Assembly: GCA_965194375.1 (NCBI GenBank)
Contig: CBDAEL010000006.1
Direction: 5' to 3' (one strand)
Origin: Tabrizicola_A aquatica
Lineage (GTDB): Bacteria > Pseudomonadota > Alphaproteobacteria > Rhodobacterales > Rhodobacteraceae
DNA: 64,000 nucleotides
Shown here one piece after another: positions 7,322 through 15,822 of the stretch (position 1 is its first letter; the number at the start of each line of letters is the position of its first letter). The notes under the pieces were generated by a model. That model saw only the letters and a list, made by a program, of their open reading frames with translations, did not search any database and was not told the DNA's origin. The position numbers were made by a program, and so were the translations under genes.

Positions 7322-9412
7322 TTAGGGCAAAAGCGACGGGCCGTGTTGCAGATCGGCGATTTCACGGCGGAAGGTCAGGGCATCGCCATGATCAGGAGCG
7401 TCAAGCTCTTCGGCATAGCGCCGACCTGCGTAAGTTGCCCATGCGATGGGGCCCGGGGCGGCAGCGTCGCCAATAAGCTTGAGCGAGGCGATCCCAGAGC
7501 CCTGCCAATCCTGCCCTTTAAGTTGGTGAAAAAGACTGTCGTTCGGGGTGCGCGAGGTCACCATGAGAACGGAATCACAGGTGATCTGGGTGCTGCGCCC
7601 GCTCCACGTGCAGGTAAGATCAACCGCGCCCGAGTGAACAGTCTGCGGCGCGTGGGAAAGGTGGATGTGCACCCCAATCTCGGCCAGGTGGCGCTGGATG
7701 GTGGCTTGCTCCAGCGTATTGTCGGTCCACTCCGCAACTTTCACGGCAGGGGTGACGAAATGGACGCTACAGCCGCGCGCGATCAAAAGCTCGGCCAAGA
7801 CGCTGCCCATGTAGAAGTGGTCGTCATCATAAAGCAGGACCGTGCCGCCCTTCGGGCCTGCCCCTGACATCAGGTCGTCTGGGGTAAAGATGGGCATCGC
7901 TGGATCGGTCGGGATCGGGTGCAGATGCAGCCGCGCCACTGCATCACGACGCCAGTGGCAGCCCGTTGCAATCGCGACATGCTCAACCCCAAAGCTCAAG
8001 ATATCCTCGGCGCTAAGAGGACTGTCGAGATAGGTCTGCACATTCGGCATCGGCGCGATTTGTCCGGCGCGGTAATCGGCCACGCGGCCCCATGCAGAAA
8101 GCCCCGGCAGGGCCCGTTCTCGCGCAACGCGGCCGCCAAATGTGGTGGTGGCCTCGGCCAGCGTCACCTGATAGCCGCGCTTGCCAAGGACATGCGCCGC
8201 CTCCAACCCCGCTGGGCCCGCGCCCACGATCAGGACGCTTTCCGACTTGCCCTTGGGGTGCATCCGTTCCGGGTGCCAGCCTTTGCGCCATTCTTCCATA
8301 AAGGCGGTGTTCTGGGTGCAGCGGCTGATGCCTTGGGTCATGTCGCCCGACACGCAGATATTGCAGCCAATACATTCGCGGATGTCGTCGAACCGTCCCT
8401 CTTCGATCTTTTTTGGCAGGAACGGATCGGCAATCGACGGCCGGGCTGCCCCGATGAAATCAAGGACGCCCGACCGGATCTGCCGAACCATTGCATCCGC
8501 GCTCGTAAAGCGCCCGACACCCACGACGGGTTTGGAGGTCAGCGCCTTGATGCCTTTGACCAGATCTTCCTGCGCGCCCTCAGGCTTGAACCGCGACGTG
8601 CCCGAACAGGCCTCCCATGTTCCTTGCGCCAGATCCCAGATATCGGGCAGCTCGCCATGCATCTCGATGAAATCGCGCAGTTCGGCATTGGAAAAGCCCA
8701 TCTCGCCCGCCTCATGCAGCGAAAGCCGTAGAGAGATGGCCAACTCACCCTTCGTTTCCTCGCGGGCTTCCTCAACAATCTCGCGCAGAAACCGGGCGCG
8801 GTTTTCAAGGCTGCCGCCGTATTCGTCGGTCCGGTGGTTGGTGTTGCGCGACAAGAAATGTTGCAAAATGCCAAAGCCATGTGCGCCATAAAGACAGATC
8901 AAATCAAAACCTGCGCTCTGGCTGCGGCGAAAGGCATTGCGGAACCAGCGCCGCAGGTCTCGGATATCCTCGCGGTCCATGGTGCGGGCCTGTACGGGGT
9001 CCGAGGTGAAGGTCAGGATCGGACCGCCTGAGACCGCAAGGGGAACTTCGCGCGAGTAAAGGTTCGGTCCGTTGATGCCGGAATAGGCCAACTGAATGCC
9101 AGCAAGCGCCCCATGCGATTTCATCGCCTCGGCCATCTGCGCCAGCGCCGGTATGTCGCGGTCATCCCACAGGTGCTGTTCAATGAAAGGTGTGATTTCC
9201 GAGGTCGGGTGAATCTCCGTCTGTTCGGTAAAGATCACACCCCAGCCGCCTTCGGCCTTGGTCCGGCGCATCTCCACAACAGCCGAAGGGTCACGATAGC
9301 CACCGCCATTGCAGTGCGGCACCTGATAGAATCGGTTCTTGGCCAGCTTTGGCCCGATGCGAACGGGTTCAAACAGAACATCATAGCGGCTGTCGCGGGT
9401 GTCGTTCGGCAT
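7322..9412 (-). CDS. Histamine/trimethylamine dehydrogenase-family flavoprotein
   Basis: A 696-residue iron-sulfur flavoprotein. It has an N-terminal old-yellow-enzyme-type FMN barrel, a 4Fe-4S site (Cys347, Cys350, Cys353, Cys365) and a C-terminal dinucleotide-binding half (VLIVGAGPAGLEAA). Cys34 in FYQVPHCNGGG matches the cysteine carrying 6-S-cysteinyl FMN in this family. Tyr175 and His178 (YGAH) match two catalytic residues of trimethylamine dehydrogenase. The trimethylamine aromatic bowl (Tyr60, Trp264, Trp355) is replaced by Gln64, Trp266 and Asp357. These are the substitutions known from Nocardioides histamine dehydrogenase (Gln65, Trp267, Asp358). It therefore probably deaminates a primary amine with a second polar or cationic group, passing electrons to ETF or a similar carrier. 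DgcA/StcD-type demethylases are related alternatives. It is downstream of the nitrilase and importer genes, 10 bp after the nitrilase stop. Confidence 0.8.
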   Translation of the reverse strand: MPNDTRDSRYDVLFEPVRIGPKLAKNRFYQVPHCNGGGYRDPSAVVEMRRTKAEGGWGVIFTEQTEIHPTSEITPFIEQHLWDDRDIPALAQMAEAMKSHGALAGIQLAYSGINGPNLYSREVPLAVSGGPILTFTSDPVQARTMDREDIRDLRRWFRNAFRRSQSAGFDLICLYGAHGFGILQHFLSRNTNHRTDEYGGSLENRARFLREIVEEAREETKGELAISLRLSLHEAGEMGFSNAELRDFIEMHGELPDIWDLAQGTWEACSGTSRFKPEGAQEDLVKGIKALTSKPVVGVGRFTSADAMVRQIRSGVLDFIGAARPSIADPFLPKKIEEGRFDDIRECIGCNICVSGDMTQGISRCTQNTAFMEEWRKGWHPERMHPKGKSESVLIVGAGPAGLEAAHVLGKRGYQVTLAEATTTFGGRVARERALPGLSAWGRVADYRAGQIAPMPNVQTYLDSPLSAEDILSFGVEHVAIATGCHWRRDAVARLHLHPIPTDPAMPIFTPDDLMSGAGPKGGTVLLYDDDHFYMGSVLAELLIARGCSVHFVTPAVKVAEWTDNTLEQATIQRHLAEIGVHIHLSHAPQTVHSGAVDLTCTWSGRSTQITCDSVLMVTSRTPNDSLFHQLKGQDWQGSGIASLKLIGDAAAPGPIAWATYAGRRYAEELDAPDHGDALTFRREIADLQHGPSLLP

Positions 9413-9422
9413 GGCGGCCTTC

Positions 9423-10187
9423 TTAAATCGGTCTGTGGTCTTGAAGCTGGGTCTGCATCAGCGCGGGGTCTGGGCTGTGAGCGATGTCGGTCACCAGCAA
9501 GGTTGGGCTGGGCCCTGCGGCGGCCAGAATCGTCGCATCAGGCGCGGCGATCACGGACGTTCCGCAATAGGTGATGTCGCCCTCTGTTCCGCAATAATTG
9601 GCATAGGCGATGGTCATGGAATGGTTGATCGCATGGGTCGGCACCACCAGACGGCTGACATGGGTGTTCGGCTCGGGGTTGGCGGTGGGCACCAGCAAAA
9701 GGCGTGTGCCCGCTTCGGCCAGCTTGCGCACCAAGGGCGCGAATTCCACGTCATAGCAGATCAGCATCGATGTCGGCACGCCGTGCAAATCAAAGGTCGA
9801 AACCGCATCACCCGGCGCATAGATCGCCTTTTCGCGCGGCCCAAAAAGCTGGACCTTGCGGTAATGGCTGATCTCTTGGCCCTGCTCATCAAAGGCCACC
9901 GCGGAATTGTAGATCGTCGCACCATCGCGTTCGGCATAGCCAATGACTATGCCGCAGCCATGCGCCCGCGCCAATGCAGCCAGCCGCTGATGCCACGGGC
10001 CGCCACGGGCTTGCGCCTTGGCCGGGATGTCGGGCTGGTTATAGCCGGGAAAATAGACCTCTGGCGCCACAAGCGTCACCGCCCCCATAGCCGCCGCAGC
10101 GGTCAGTGCGGCCTCAAGGGTGGCAAAGGCTCGATCGTCCGACCCTTCGGGCGAGGGGCCCTGCCAAAGCGCGATGTTCAGGGACAT
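9423..10187 (-). CDS. Carbon-nitrogen hydrolase (nitrilase superfamily amidase)
   Basis: A 254-residue single-domain member of the nitrilase superfamily. The Glu-Lys-Cys triad is visible as Glu43 (APEVYFPGY), Lys111 (HYRKVQLFG) and Cys144 (LICYDVEF). Such enzymes hydrolyse C-N bonds of linear amides, for example N-carbamoylputrescine or omega-amides; the substrate is not determined here. It lies between the ABC importer genes and the amine dehydrogenase, all on the same strand, so its substrate is probably an amide related to the imported amine. A strong hairpin (10208-10229) separates it from the binding-protein gene. Confidence 0.85.
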   Translation of the reverse strand: MSLNIALWQGPSPEGSDDRAFATLEAALTAAAAMGAVTLVAPEVYFPGYNQPDIPAKAQARGGPWHQRLAALARAHGCGIVIGYAERDGATIYNSAVAFDEQGQEISHYRKVQLFGPREKAIYAPGDAVSTFDLHGVPTSMLICYDVEFAPLVRKLAEAGTRLLLVPTANPEPNTHVSRLVVPTHAINHSMTIAYANYCGTEGDITYCGTSVIAAPDATILAAAGPSPTLLVTDIAHSPDPALMQTQLQDHRPI

Positions 10188-10207
10188 GGGGCCTCCAATC
10201 GGGGGAT

Positions 10208-10229
10208 AGGGCCGGGTTGCCCCGGCCCT
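10208..10229 (-). other. Intercistronic hairpin after the binding-protein gene
   Basis: A perfect 9-bp stem with a 4-base loop (AGGGCCGGG / CCCGGCCCT) lies between the stop of the binding-protein gene and the start of the amidase gene. No U-run follows, so it is more likely an mRNA-stabilising or partial-termination element that raises binding-protein yield than a full terminator. Confidence 0.6.
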
Positions 10230-10235
10230 GTCAGG

Positions 10236-11264
10236 TTACTTTTTCAGATTGGTCCAGATCGCGTCATAGAAGGTTTGGGTTTCCTGATCGCAGACCTGAA
10301 TGAAGCTGCCCTTCGGCGCATCTGCCGGTGGGTTGTTCTCGGGGCTGGACTTGATCGCCTCGTCCAAGAACGGCTCCACCCCCGTCACGCCTGCGGTATA
10401 GGCGGCATAGTTGGTCACCGCGGCCGCATTTGCCGGGTCCAGAAGGAAGTTCATGAACTTCAGCGCATTGTCACGGTTGGGCGCATCCTTCAGCAGGACC
10501 ACGTTGTCCATCCAGACGACGAAGCCTTCCTTCGGATAAGCGTACTCGACATTCGCCCCTTCCGCGCGAGCCTTGGCCGAAAAGCCGTTGTAGATCATCC
10601 CGGCTGCCGCATCGCCCGACACCAGCACATCCTTGGCCGTGTCAGACCCGAACGAGGCCCAATGCTGCTTGGCGTTGATGAGCATGTCGTTCAGCGCTTT
10701 GAGCTGCTCTTTGTCGGTCGAGCATTGCGGGATGCCAAGATAGATCGACCCCAGCGCCAGTACCTCGCCCTGGCTGTCCAGCACGTTGATCTTGCCTTGC
10801 AGTTCGGCAGGCGGATCAAAGATCATGGCCAGCGTGTTGATGTCGCCGGTATAGACATCGCGGTTCACCGAAAACGCGGTCGAGCCCCACTGATAAGGGA
10901 TCGACGATTTGCGGCCGGGATCGAAGGGCACGTCCACCCATTCCGGGGCGATATTGCCAAAGTTCGGCAGGTCTGCGGGCGCAAAGCTATCCAGCAGCCC
11001 CTCCTTGGCCATGATCTCAACCATATAGTCGCCCGGGACGGCCACGTCATATTGGCCCAGCTTGCCCGCCTTCAGCGCGGCCAGCATGGATTCGTTGCTG
11101 TCATAGGTGTCAATGGTCACCGCGATGCCGGTTTCGGCGGTGAACTTGTCTACCAACTCTTGCGGGATGTATTCAAACCAGTGGTAGACCGAGAGCGAGC
11201 CCTCGGCATTGGCCCCGCCCGCCAAAAGGGCAAAGGCGGTGGCGGTGGAAAGAAGCTTCTTCAT
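10236..11264 (-). CDS. Polyamine-type ABC importer, periplasmic binding protein (PotD/PotF-like)
   Basis: A 342-residue secreted protein with a signal peptide (MKKLLSTATAFALLAGGANA) and the fold signature of spermidine/putrescine-type binding proteins (SVYHWFEYIPQELVDKFTAE near the N-terminus; YQWGSTAFSVNRD; VVWMDNVVLLKDAPN). It captures the substrate in the periplasm for the permeases encoded just downstream in transcription order on either side. The last gene of the four-gene importer set, it is followed by the amidase and amine dehydrogenase genes, which points to an amine or diamine ligand. Ligand identity (putrescine, histamine, agmatine or a betaine) is inference. Confidence 0.85.
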   Translation of the reverse strand: MKKLLSTATAFALLAGGANAEGSLSVYHWFEYIPQELVDKFTAETGIAVTIDTYDSNESMLAALKAGKLGQYDVAVPGDYMVEIMAKEGLLDSFAPADLPNFGNIAPEWVDVPFDPGRKSSIPYQWGSTAFSVNRDVYTGDINTLAMIFDPPAELQGKINVLDSQGEVLALGSIYLGIPQCSTDKEQLKALNDMLINAKQHWASFGSDTAKDVLVSGDAAAGMIYNGFSAKARAEGANVEYAYPKEGFVVWMDNVVLLKDAPNRDNALKFMNFLLDPANAAAVTNYAAYTAGVTGVEPFLDEAIKSSPENNPPADAPKGSFIQVCDQETQTFYDAIWTNLKK

Positions 11265-11282
11265 GGTAAACTCCCATTAGGT

Positions 11283-12086
11283 TCAGGATCGGGTTCTTTG
11301 ACCGATGCGGTTGACGAAGTAGGACAGCGTGACGAACACAATCGAAACCGCCAGCATCATGGTCGAGATTGCCATGATGTTGGGTTTGATGCCTTGTTTT
11401 ACCGACCCAAAGATCGCGGTGGGCAGGGTCTCCATCCCCGCGCCTTTGACGAAATTGGTGATGATGAAATCATCCAGCGAGATGATGAAGGCCAGAAGAA
11501 AGCCCGACACCACCCCCGGCAGCATCAGCGGCAACAAGACCAGCCGAAACGCTTGCCACTGGGTGGCGTAAAGATCACGGGCCGCCTGTTCAAAGCTGTC
11601 CTCAATCCCCTGCAAGCGGGCGGCGATGGGCAGATAGGCAAAGGGGATGCAAAAGACGATATGGGCGATGAGGATGGTCACATAGCCCGTGACCAGCCCG
11701 ATGGCCGAGAAAAAGATTAGTGTCGCAACCGCTGTAACAATCTCGGGCACCATAAGCGGCAGGTTGATTAGCGCGAAGGTCGCCGACTTCCCCCGGAACC
11801 GCCCACCCCGGATCATGGCAAGGCTGGCGGCCACCGCGATCGTCGTGGCGGCGGATGCCGCAAGCACCGCGATGGTGATTGAATTCCACGCTGCTGCCTT
11901 GAAGCGGGGCGCCTCGGGGCCGGTGAAGACATCGGCATACCAGCGCCACGAAAACCCGCCCCATGTGGTGATCGAGGTGGAATCGTTAAAGCTGTAGACC
12001 ATCACCACAATCAGCGGGACGTAAAGAATAGCCAGACAGGCCACCGCCATGGCCAGAAACCCCGGATAATGGCGCACGCCTTTCAT
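11283..12086 (-). CDS. Polyamine-type ABC importer permease (PotC/PotI-like)
   Basis: A 267-residue inner-membrane protein with about six predicted membrane segments and an EAA-type loop (LQGIEDSFEQAARDLYATQW), which contacts the ATPase. The start at 12086 overlaps the stop of the preceding permease gene (ATGA), indicating translational coupling; an open extension further upstream runs through that gene and is rejected. It pairs with the permease at 12083-13018. Confidence 0.88.
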   Translation of the reverse strand: MKGVRHYPGFLAMAVACLAILYVPLIVVMVYSFNDSTSITTWGGFSWRWYADVFTGPEAPRFKAAAWNSITIAVLAASAATTIAVAASLAMIRGGRFRGKSATFALINLPLMVPEIVTAVATLIFFSAIGLVTGYVTILIAHIVFCIPFAYLPIAARLQGIEDSFEQAARDLYATQWQAFRLVLLPLMLPGVVSGFLLAFIISLDDFIITNFVKGAGMETLPTAIFGSVKQGIKPNIMAISTMMLAVSIVFVTLSYFVNRIGQRTRS

Positions 12087-13018
12087 CGCGCCTCCGCCTT
12101 CGTCTGCGCACGGGCGTAGATCATGAGGACGATCAGCACGAGCGTCATCAAGATCATGGCGGCGGCGGCCCCGAAGGGCCAGTTGCCTTGCGACCCGCGA
12201 AACTGTTCGTCGATCAGCGATCCGATCATAAACGTCTTGGCCCCGCCCAAAAGATCGGGTGCCAAAAAGGCCCCAAGCGACGGCACAAAGACAAGGATGC
12301 ACCCCGCGATGATCCCGGGTTTGACAACGGGCAACACAATCTCGCGCAGGGTGACCCAGCGGCTGGCGTAAAGATCGGCAGCCGCCTCGGAGAGGGCGAA
12401 GTTATAGCGCTCGACCGCGGCATAGATCGGCAGCACCATGAAGGGCAAATAGCTGTAGAACAGGCCCAGTTGGACCGCCAGATTGGTGTTCACCAAAGGC
12501 AGCGGGTCCAAAATCAGACCCATCGCCATCAGGCTTTCGTTCAAGGGACCATTGTCGCGGATCAGGAATTTTAGGCTGACGGTGCGGATCAACAGGTTCA
12601 CCCAATAGGGCACCGTGATGAGAAACAACCAAATCGCGCGGGATTTCGGGGGCCTTGTGGCAATGAACCACGCGGTCGGAAAGCCCACTGCCAAACAGAT
12701 CAGCGTCGCCACCGCCGCCTGCCAGATCGACCGCCAGAAGATGGTGATATAGGTCCATTCAATGACAGGCGGTTCGTCGCCAAACAGGCCCCGGTTGAGG
12801 AAGAACTGGTCATAAGCGGCCAAGGTGAAATCCCAGACCACGCCGCCACGGAATTCCTTTGTCAAAAAGGAATAGACCGCCATCAGCAGCACGGGCAGCA
12901 CCAGGAAAATCCCGATCATCACCCATGTCGGCACAAGAAGGGGGCCGATCAGACGGCGATAGCCAAGGCCCGCCTTGCCGCCACCGCCCGCGCCGGGCTC
13001 TGGGGCCATCCCCGCCAT
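12083..13018 (-). CDS. Polyamine-type ABC importer permease (PotB/PotH-like)
   Basis: A 311-residue inner-membrane permease with a short Gly/Pro-rich N-terminal tail, about six membrane segments (WVMIGIFLVLPVLLMAVYSF first) and an EAA loop (YNFALSEAAADLYASRW). Its ATG overlaps the stop of the upstream ATPase gene, and its stop overlaps the start of the second permease. It forms the heterodimeric membrane channel of the importer. Confidence 0.88.
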   Translation of the reverse strand: MAGMAPEPGAGGGGKAGLGYRRLIGPLLVPTWVMIGIFLVLPVLLMAVYSFLTKEFRGGVVWDFTLAAYDQFFLNRGLFGDEPPVIEWTYITIFWRSIWQAAVATLICLAVGFPTAWFIATRPPKSRAIWLFLITVPYWVNLLIRTVSLKFLIRDNGPLNESLMAMGLILDPLPLVNTNLAVQLGLFYSYLPFMVLPIYAAVERYNFALSEAAADLYASRWVTLREIVLPVVKPGIIAGCILVFVPSLGAFLAPDLLGGAKTFMIGSLIDEQFRGSQGNWPFGAAAAMILMTLVLIVLMIYARAQTKAEAR

Positions 13019-14076
13019 CAGTCTGCCAATAGGCGCGCTGCGCCTTCCTCGATCTGCAAGGCAACGCGGTCGCCGGGGGCGGGCAGCGCAATCCGGGCCG
13101 AATTCTGGATGCGGATGTGAAACGCTTCGCCGGTGCTCAGGTGCGTCAGGATCTGCAGGTCGGTGCCCAGGTAGACAATGCGATCCACCACCGCATCCAG
13201 TTCCCCCTTTGCCGCAAGCGAAATGCGCTCGGGTCGGATCGACAAGTGATGCTTACCCGGCATGACGCCCTGAGCGACAGGGCAGGTGATCTTTTGCCCA
13301 CCCGGCAGGGTGACCTTGGCCGCCGCGCCGCTGACGGCGTCAACGGTGACCTCCAGAAGGTTCGTCTCGCCGATGAAATCAGCGACAAACCGGTTGACCG
13401 GTACCTCATAAATGTCGCGCGCGGTGCCCACTTGCTGCACCCGGCCAAGAGACATGACTGCGATGCGGTCCGACATCGTCAGGGCCTCTTCCTGATCGTG
13501 GGTCACAAAGACAAAGGTGATGCCGGTCTGTTCCTGCAGCGTTTTCAACTCTACCCGCATCGCTTGGCGCAGCTTCAGGTCCAGCGCAGACAGCGGTTCA
13601 TCCAGCAACAGCACCTTGGGTTCTGGGGCCAGCGCACGGGCCAGCGCGACGCGCTGCTGCTGGCCGCCGGACAGTTGCGCCGGCATGCGGTCGGCAAAGG
13701 CGGAGAGATGCACCATCTCCAGCATCTTGCCCGCCCGCGCCGTGCGGTCAGCCAGACCCATCCCCTTCATCTTCAGCCCGAAGGCCACGTTCTCGAGCAC
13801 CGTCATATGCGGAAACAGCGCATATTGCTGAAACACGGTGTTGACCGGGCGATGGTTGGGATCAAGCCGGGCAATGTCGCGCCCGAACAGGCGAATCTCG
13901 CCCTCGTTCAAATCCTCAAACCCCGCAATACATCGCAAAAGCGTGGTCTTGCCGCAGCCTGACGGGCCAAGCAGGGTGAAAAACTCGTTATCGGCAATCT
14001 CAAGCGAGATGGAATGCAGCGCCGTGGTCGTGCCATAGCGCTTTACCGCAGATCTGATCTCGATCGCCGTTGACAT
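13018..14076 (-). CDS. Polyamine-type ABC importer ATPase (PotA/PotG-like)
   Basis: A 352-residue ABC ATPase. Walker A (GPSGCGKTT), Q-loop, signature LSGGQQQRVALARALA, Walker B (VLLLDEPLSALD) and H-loop (VFVTHDQEEA) are present, with a C-terminal TOBE domain (RPERISLAAKG). It energises uptake. It is the first gene of a leftward operon: ATPase, two permeases, binding protein, amidase, amine dehydrogenase. The start at 14076 is preferred because a GGGGGG run lies about 8 bases upstream; ATG 14085 is too close to it. Confidence 0.88.
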   Translation of the reverse strand: MSTAIEIRSAVKRYGTTTALHSISLEIADNEFFTLLGPSGCGKTTLLRCIAGFEDLNEGEIRLFGRDIARLDPNHRPVNTVFQQYALFPHMTVLENVAFGLKMKGMGLADRTARAGKMLEMVHLSAFADRMPAQLSGGQQQRVALARALAPEPKVLLLDEPLSALDLKLRQAMRVELKTLQEQTGITFVFVTHDQEEALTMSDRIAVMSLGRVQQVGTARDIYEVPVNRFVADFIGETNLLEVTVDAVSGAAAKVTLPGGQKITCPVAQGVMPGKHHLSIRPERISLAAKGELDAVVDRIVYLGTDLQILTHLSTGEAFHIRIQNSARIALPAPGDRVALQIEEGAARLLAD

Positions 14077-14125
14077 CCTGCGCATACCCCCCAGAATCCT
14101 GTCTGACGTTAGTTTTCCGCACCAA

Positions 14126-14141
14126 GGGGGTATATACCCCC
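14126..14141. promoter_or_regulatory. Perfect 16-bp palindrome between divergent importer and LuxR genes
   Basis: GGGGGTATATACCCCC is a perfect palindrome lying 50 bp upstream of the ATPase start and about 12 bp upstream of the luxR-type start. Position and symmetry suggest an operator for the adjacent LuxR-type protein, controlling both directions; binding is inferred. Confidence 0.55.
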
Positions 14142-14152
14142 AAAGAGGTATG

Positions 14153-14959
14153 ATGCGCCCGCTGCCCAATGCCGCAGAAACCCGGCTGGCCGAAGTGATC
14201 CGTCGCCTTGGCGGGGTGGAGTTTGAAGGCGTGCTGCATGACTGGCTGCGACGCTGTCTGGCACCAGACAACCTGATCGTGCTGGCCTACCGCGATTCAG
14301 GGCCGCCGCAGGTGCTTTACCTTCAGTCCGACAGCCCGCAGGTCTTTTCCCAGTTGGAAAACACCTATCTGGCCGGGGCTTATCTTCTGGACCCCTATCA
14401 CGCGCTGCACAGCGCGCGTGTTACTGCGGGCGTTTACCGTCTGCGCGATGTGGCGCCGGATGCGTTTCAACGCTCGCAGTATTTCACCGAGTATTACCAG
14501 CAGACCACGCTTCTGGATGAGTTGACCTTCATCGCCTATCCAAAGCCTGATGTTTCGCTGAACATCTGCCTTGGTCGCGATGCAACCTCGGCGCGGGCGT
14601 TCTCTGCAGCCGAAGTCGTCTTGGCACAGCGTCTGGCCCCGATCCTGACCGCTTTGGTCGAACAGCACTGGGCTGGGCTTGCTCCGGGCGGCGGGGCCGA
14701 TAACATCACGGCCGAAGTGATGGCCGCGTTGCAGCAGCGTCATGGGATTCGTCTTAGCCCACGGCAGGCTGAGGTGGCGCTCATGATCCTGCGCGGACAT
14801 TCGACACCGGCCATCGGCCTGCGGCTGGGCCTTTCTCCACAGACCGTAAAGGTCTTCCGCCGCCAGCTTTACGACAAATGCACCATTAGCTCGCAGGCCG
14901 AGTTGTTTGCGCTGATGATGCCATTGCTGCGGGTGTCTGCAGAGCAAGAAGCAAGCTGA
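14153..14959 (+). CDS. LuxR-type regulator of the amine operon
   Basis: A 268-residue regulator with a C-terminal LuxR/FixJ-type helix-turn-helix (LSPRQAEVALMILRGHSTPA, then IGLRLGLSPQTVKVFRRQLY). The N-terminal 190 residues have no recognised quorum-sensing consensus and probably sense a metabolite. It is divergent from the importer/amine dehydrogenase operon and the intergenic palindrome sits between them, so it most likely controls that operon. Two adjacent ATGs exist at 14150 and 14153; AAAGAGG at 14142-14148 is better spaced for the second. Confidence 0.82.
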   Translation: MRPLPNAAETRLAEVIRRLGGVEFEGVLHDWLRRCLAPDNLIVLAYRDSGPPQVLYLQSDSPQVFSQLENTYLAGAYLLDPYHALHSARVTAGVYRLRDVAPDAFQRSQYFTEYYQQTTLLDELTFIAYPKPDVSLNICLGRDATSARAFSAAEVVLAQRLAPILTALVEQHWAGLAPGGGADNITAEVMAALQQRHGIRLSPRQAEVALMILRGHSTPAIGLRLGLSPQTVKVFRRQLYDKCTISSQAELFALMMPLLRVSAEQEAS

Positions 14960-15124
14960 ACAGGCGCTGGATAACCCCTCGTGAGTGCACCTCGCGCGCG
15001 ATTTAGCTGGCTGGATCTGTCGTGCGTGTGATGACGACCACATTCACTGGATTATAAATATCACGCGCGAATTTTGCTGCGGTCAGATCGGAATCACGCC
15101 TGACGCGGCAAGTTTTCTAGGCGC

Positions 15125-15700
15125 GATAACGTTGGAGATTCTGAAGCCGATGCCATCGCTTCCCTGCGCGAGTTTGAGGCCTTCTGGTCGCACCTATTCT
15201 CGGCTGAACAGGCCAGGAGTATTCAGCTTCTGGTGCAGCGTATTACCGTCACCACCGCCGGAATCGAGGTCGAACTTCGCCGCGAAGGCACTGAGGGTGC
15301 CACTCTTGAGAAGGTCGGACTGGATCTGATGGAGGCCGTAGAGCGACCAAGCAAGACGATACGATCCGCGTGATGATCCCTCTGCATGTGCGCAAGAAAA
15401 TCGGCCGACCGAAGATCCTGCCGCCCCAGCGAGGATCAGATCCAAGATCCGCACGTTCTTCGCCGAGTCGGAACAGCATGACCGTGGCGGCGACGCATGG
15501 ATGCCGGTGAGTTCGCCACCATTCAGGAACTGGCCAAAGCTGTTGGACTGGCGGAGCGACATGTTAGCCGGCAGCTGAAGTTGGCTTATCTGGCCCCAAA
15601 GGTGCTGAAGCGGCTGAACTGCGAGCGGGAGGCTCCAACGGTCAGCCTACGCGATTTATGTTTTCTGGCGGGAGGGGCTTGGGCAGAGCAGATGGAGATG
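15125..15700 (+). pseudogene. Serine recombinase C-terminal remnant with frameshifts
   Basis: Three rightward frames together recreate the C-terminal part of a large serine recombinase. The first has SIQLLVQRITVTTAGIEVEL (about 15200-15290), the second DDTIRVMIPLHVRKKIGRP (about 15350-15415), the third MDAGEFATIQELAKAVGLAE (from 15497). At least two frameshifts separate them, and the catalytic N-terminal domain is missing. It marks an old integration or island boundary between the amine operon and the tor locus. Confidence 0.75.
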
Positions 15701-15822
15701 GGCCTTGGAGGACGGCTGGAAGCAGCGGAAAGGGGAAGGGTTGGTCAACCGCGGACGTGACCCGAACGATTTGGTAGTCTTAATCAAAGGTCATTTACCA
15801 ATACCCGCTGCTTGGTTAAGGC

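Noticed and set aside
9399..11720. A 773-codon open frame on the plus strand
   Set aside because: It lies antisense to the amidase and binding-protein genes, which have clear families, motifs and start sites; the protein it encodes is low-complexity (His/Gly/Arg-rich), as expected of a GC-rich shadow frame.
14150..14959. Quorum-sensing LuxR
   Set aside because: The C-terminal helix-turn-helix fits, but no acyl-homoserine-lactone synthase is near and the N-terminal domain lacks a clear autoinducer-binding signature.
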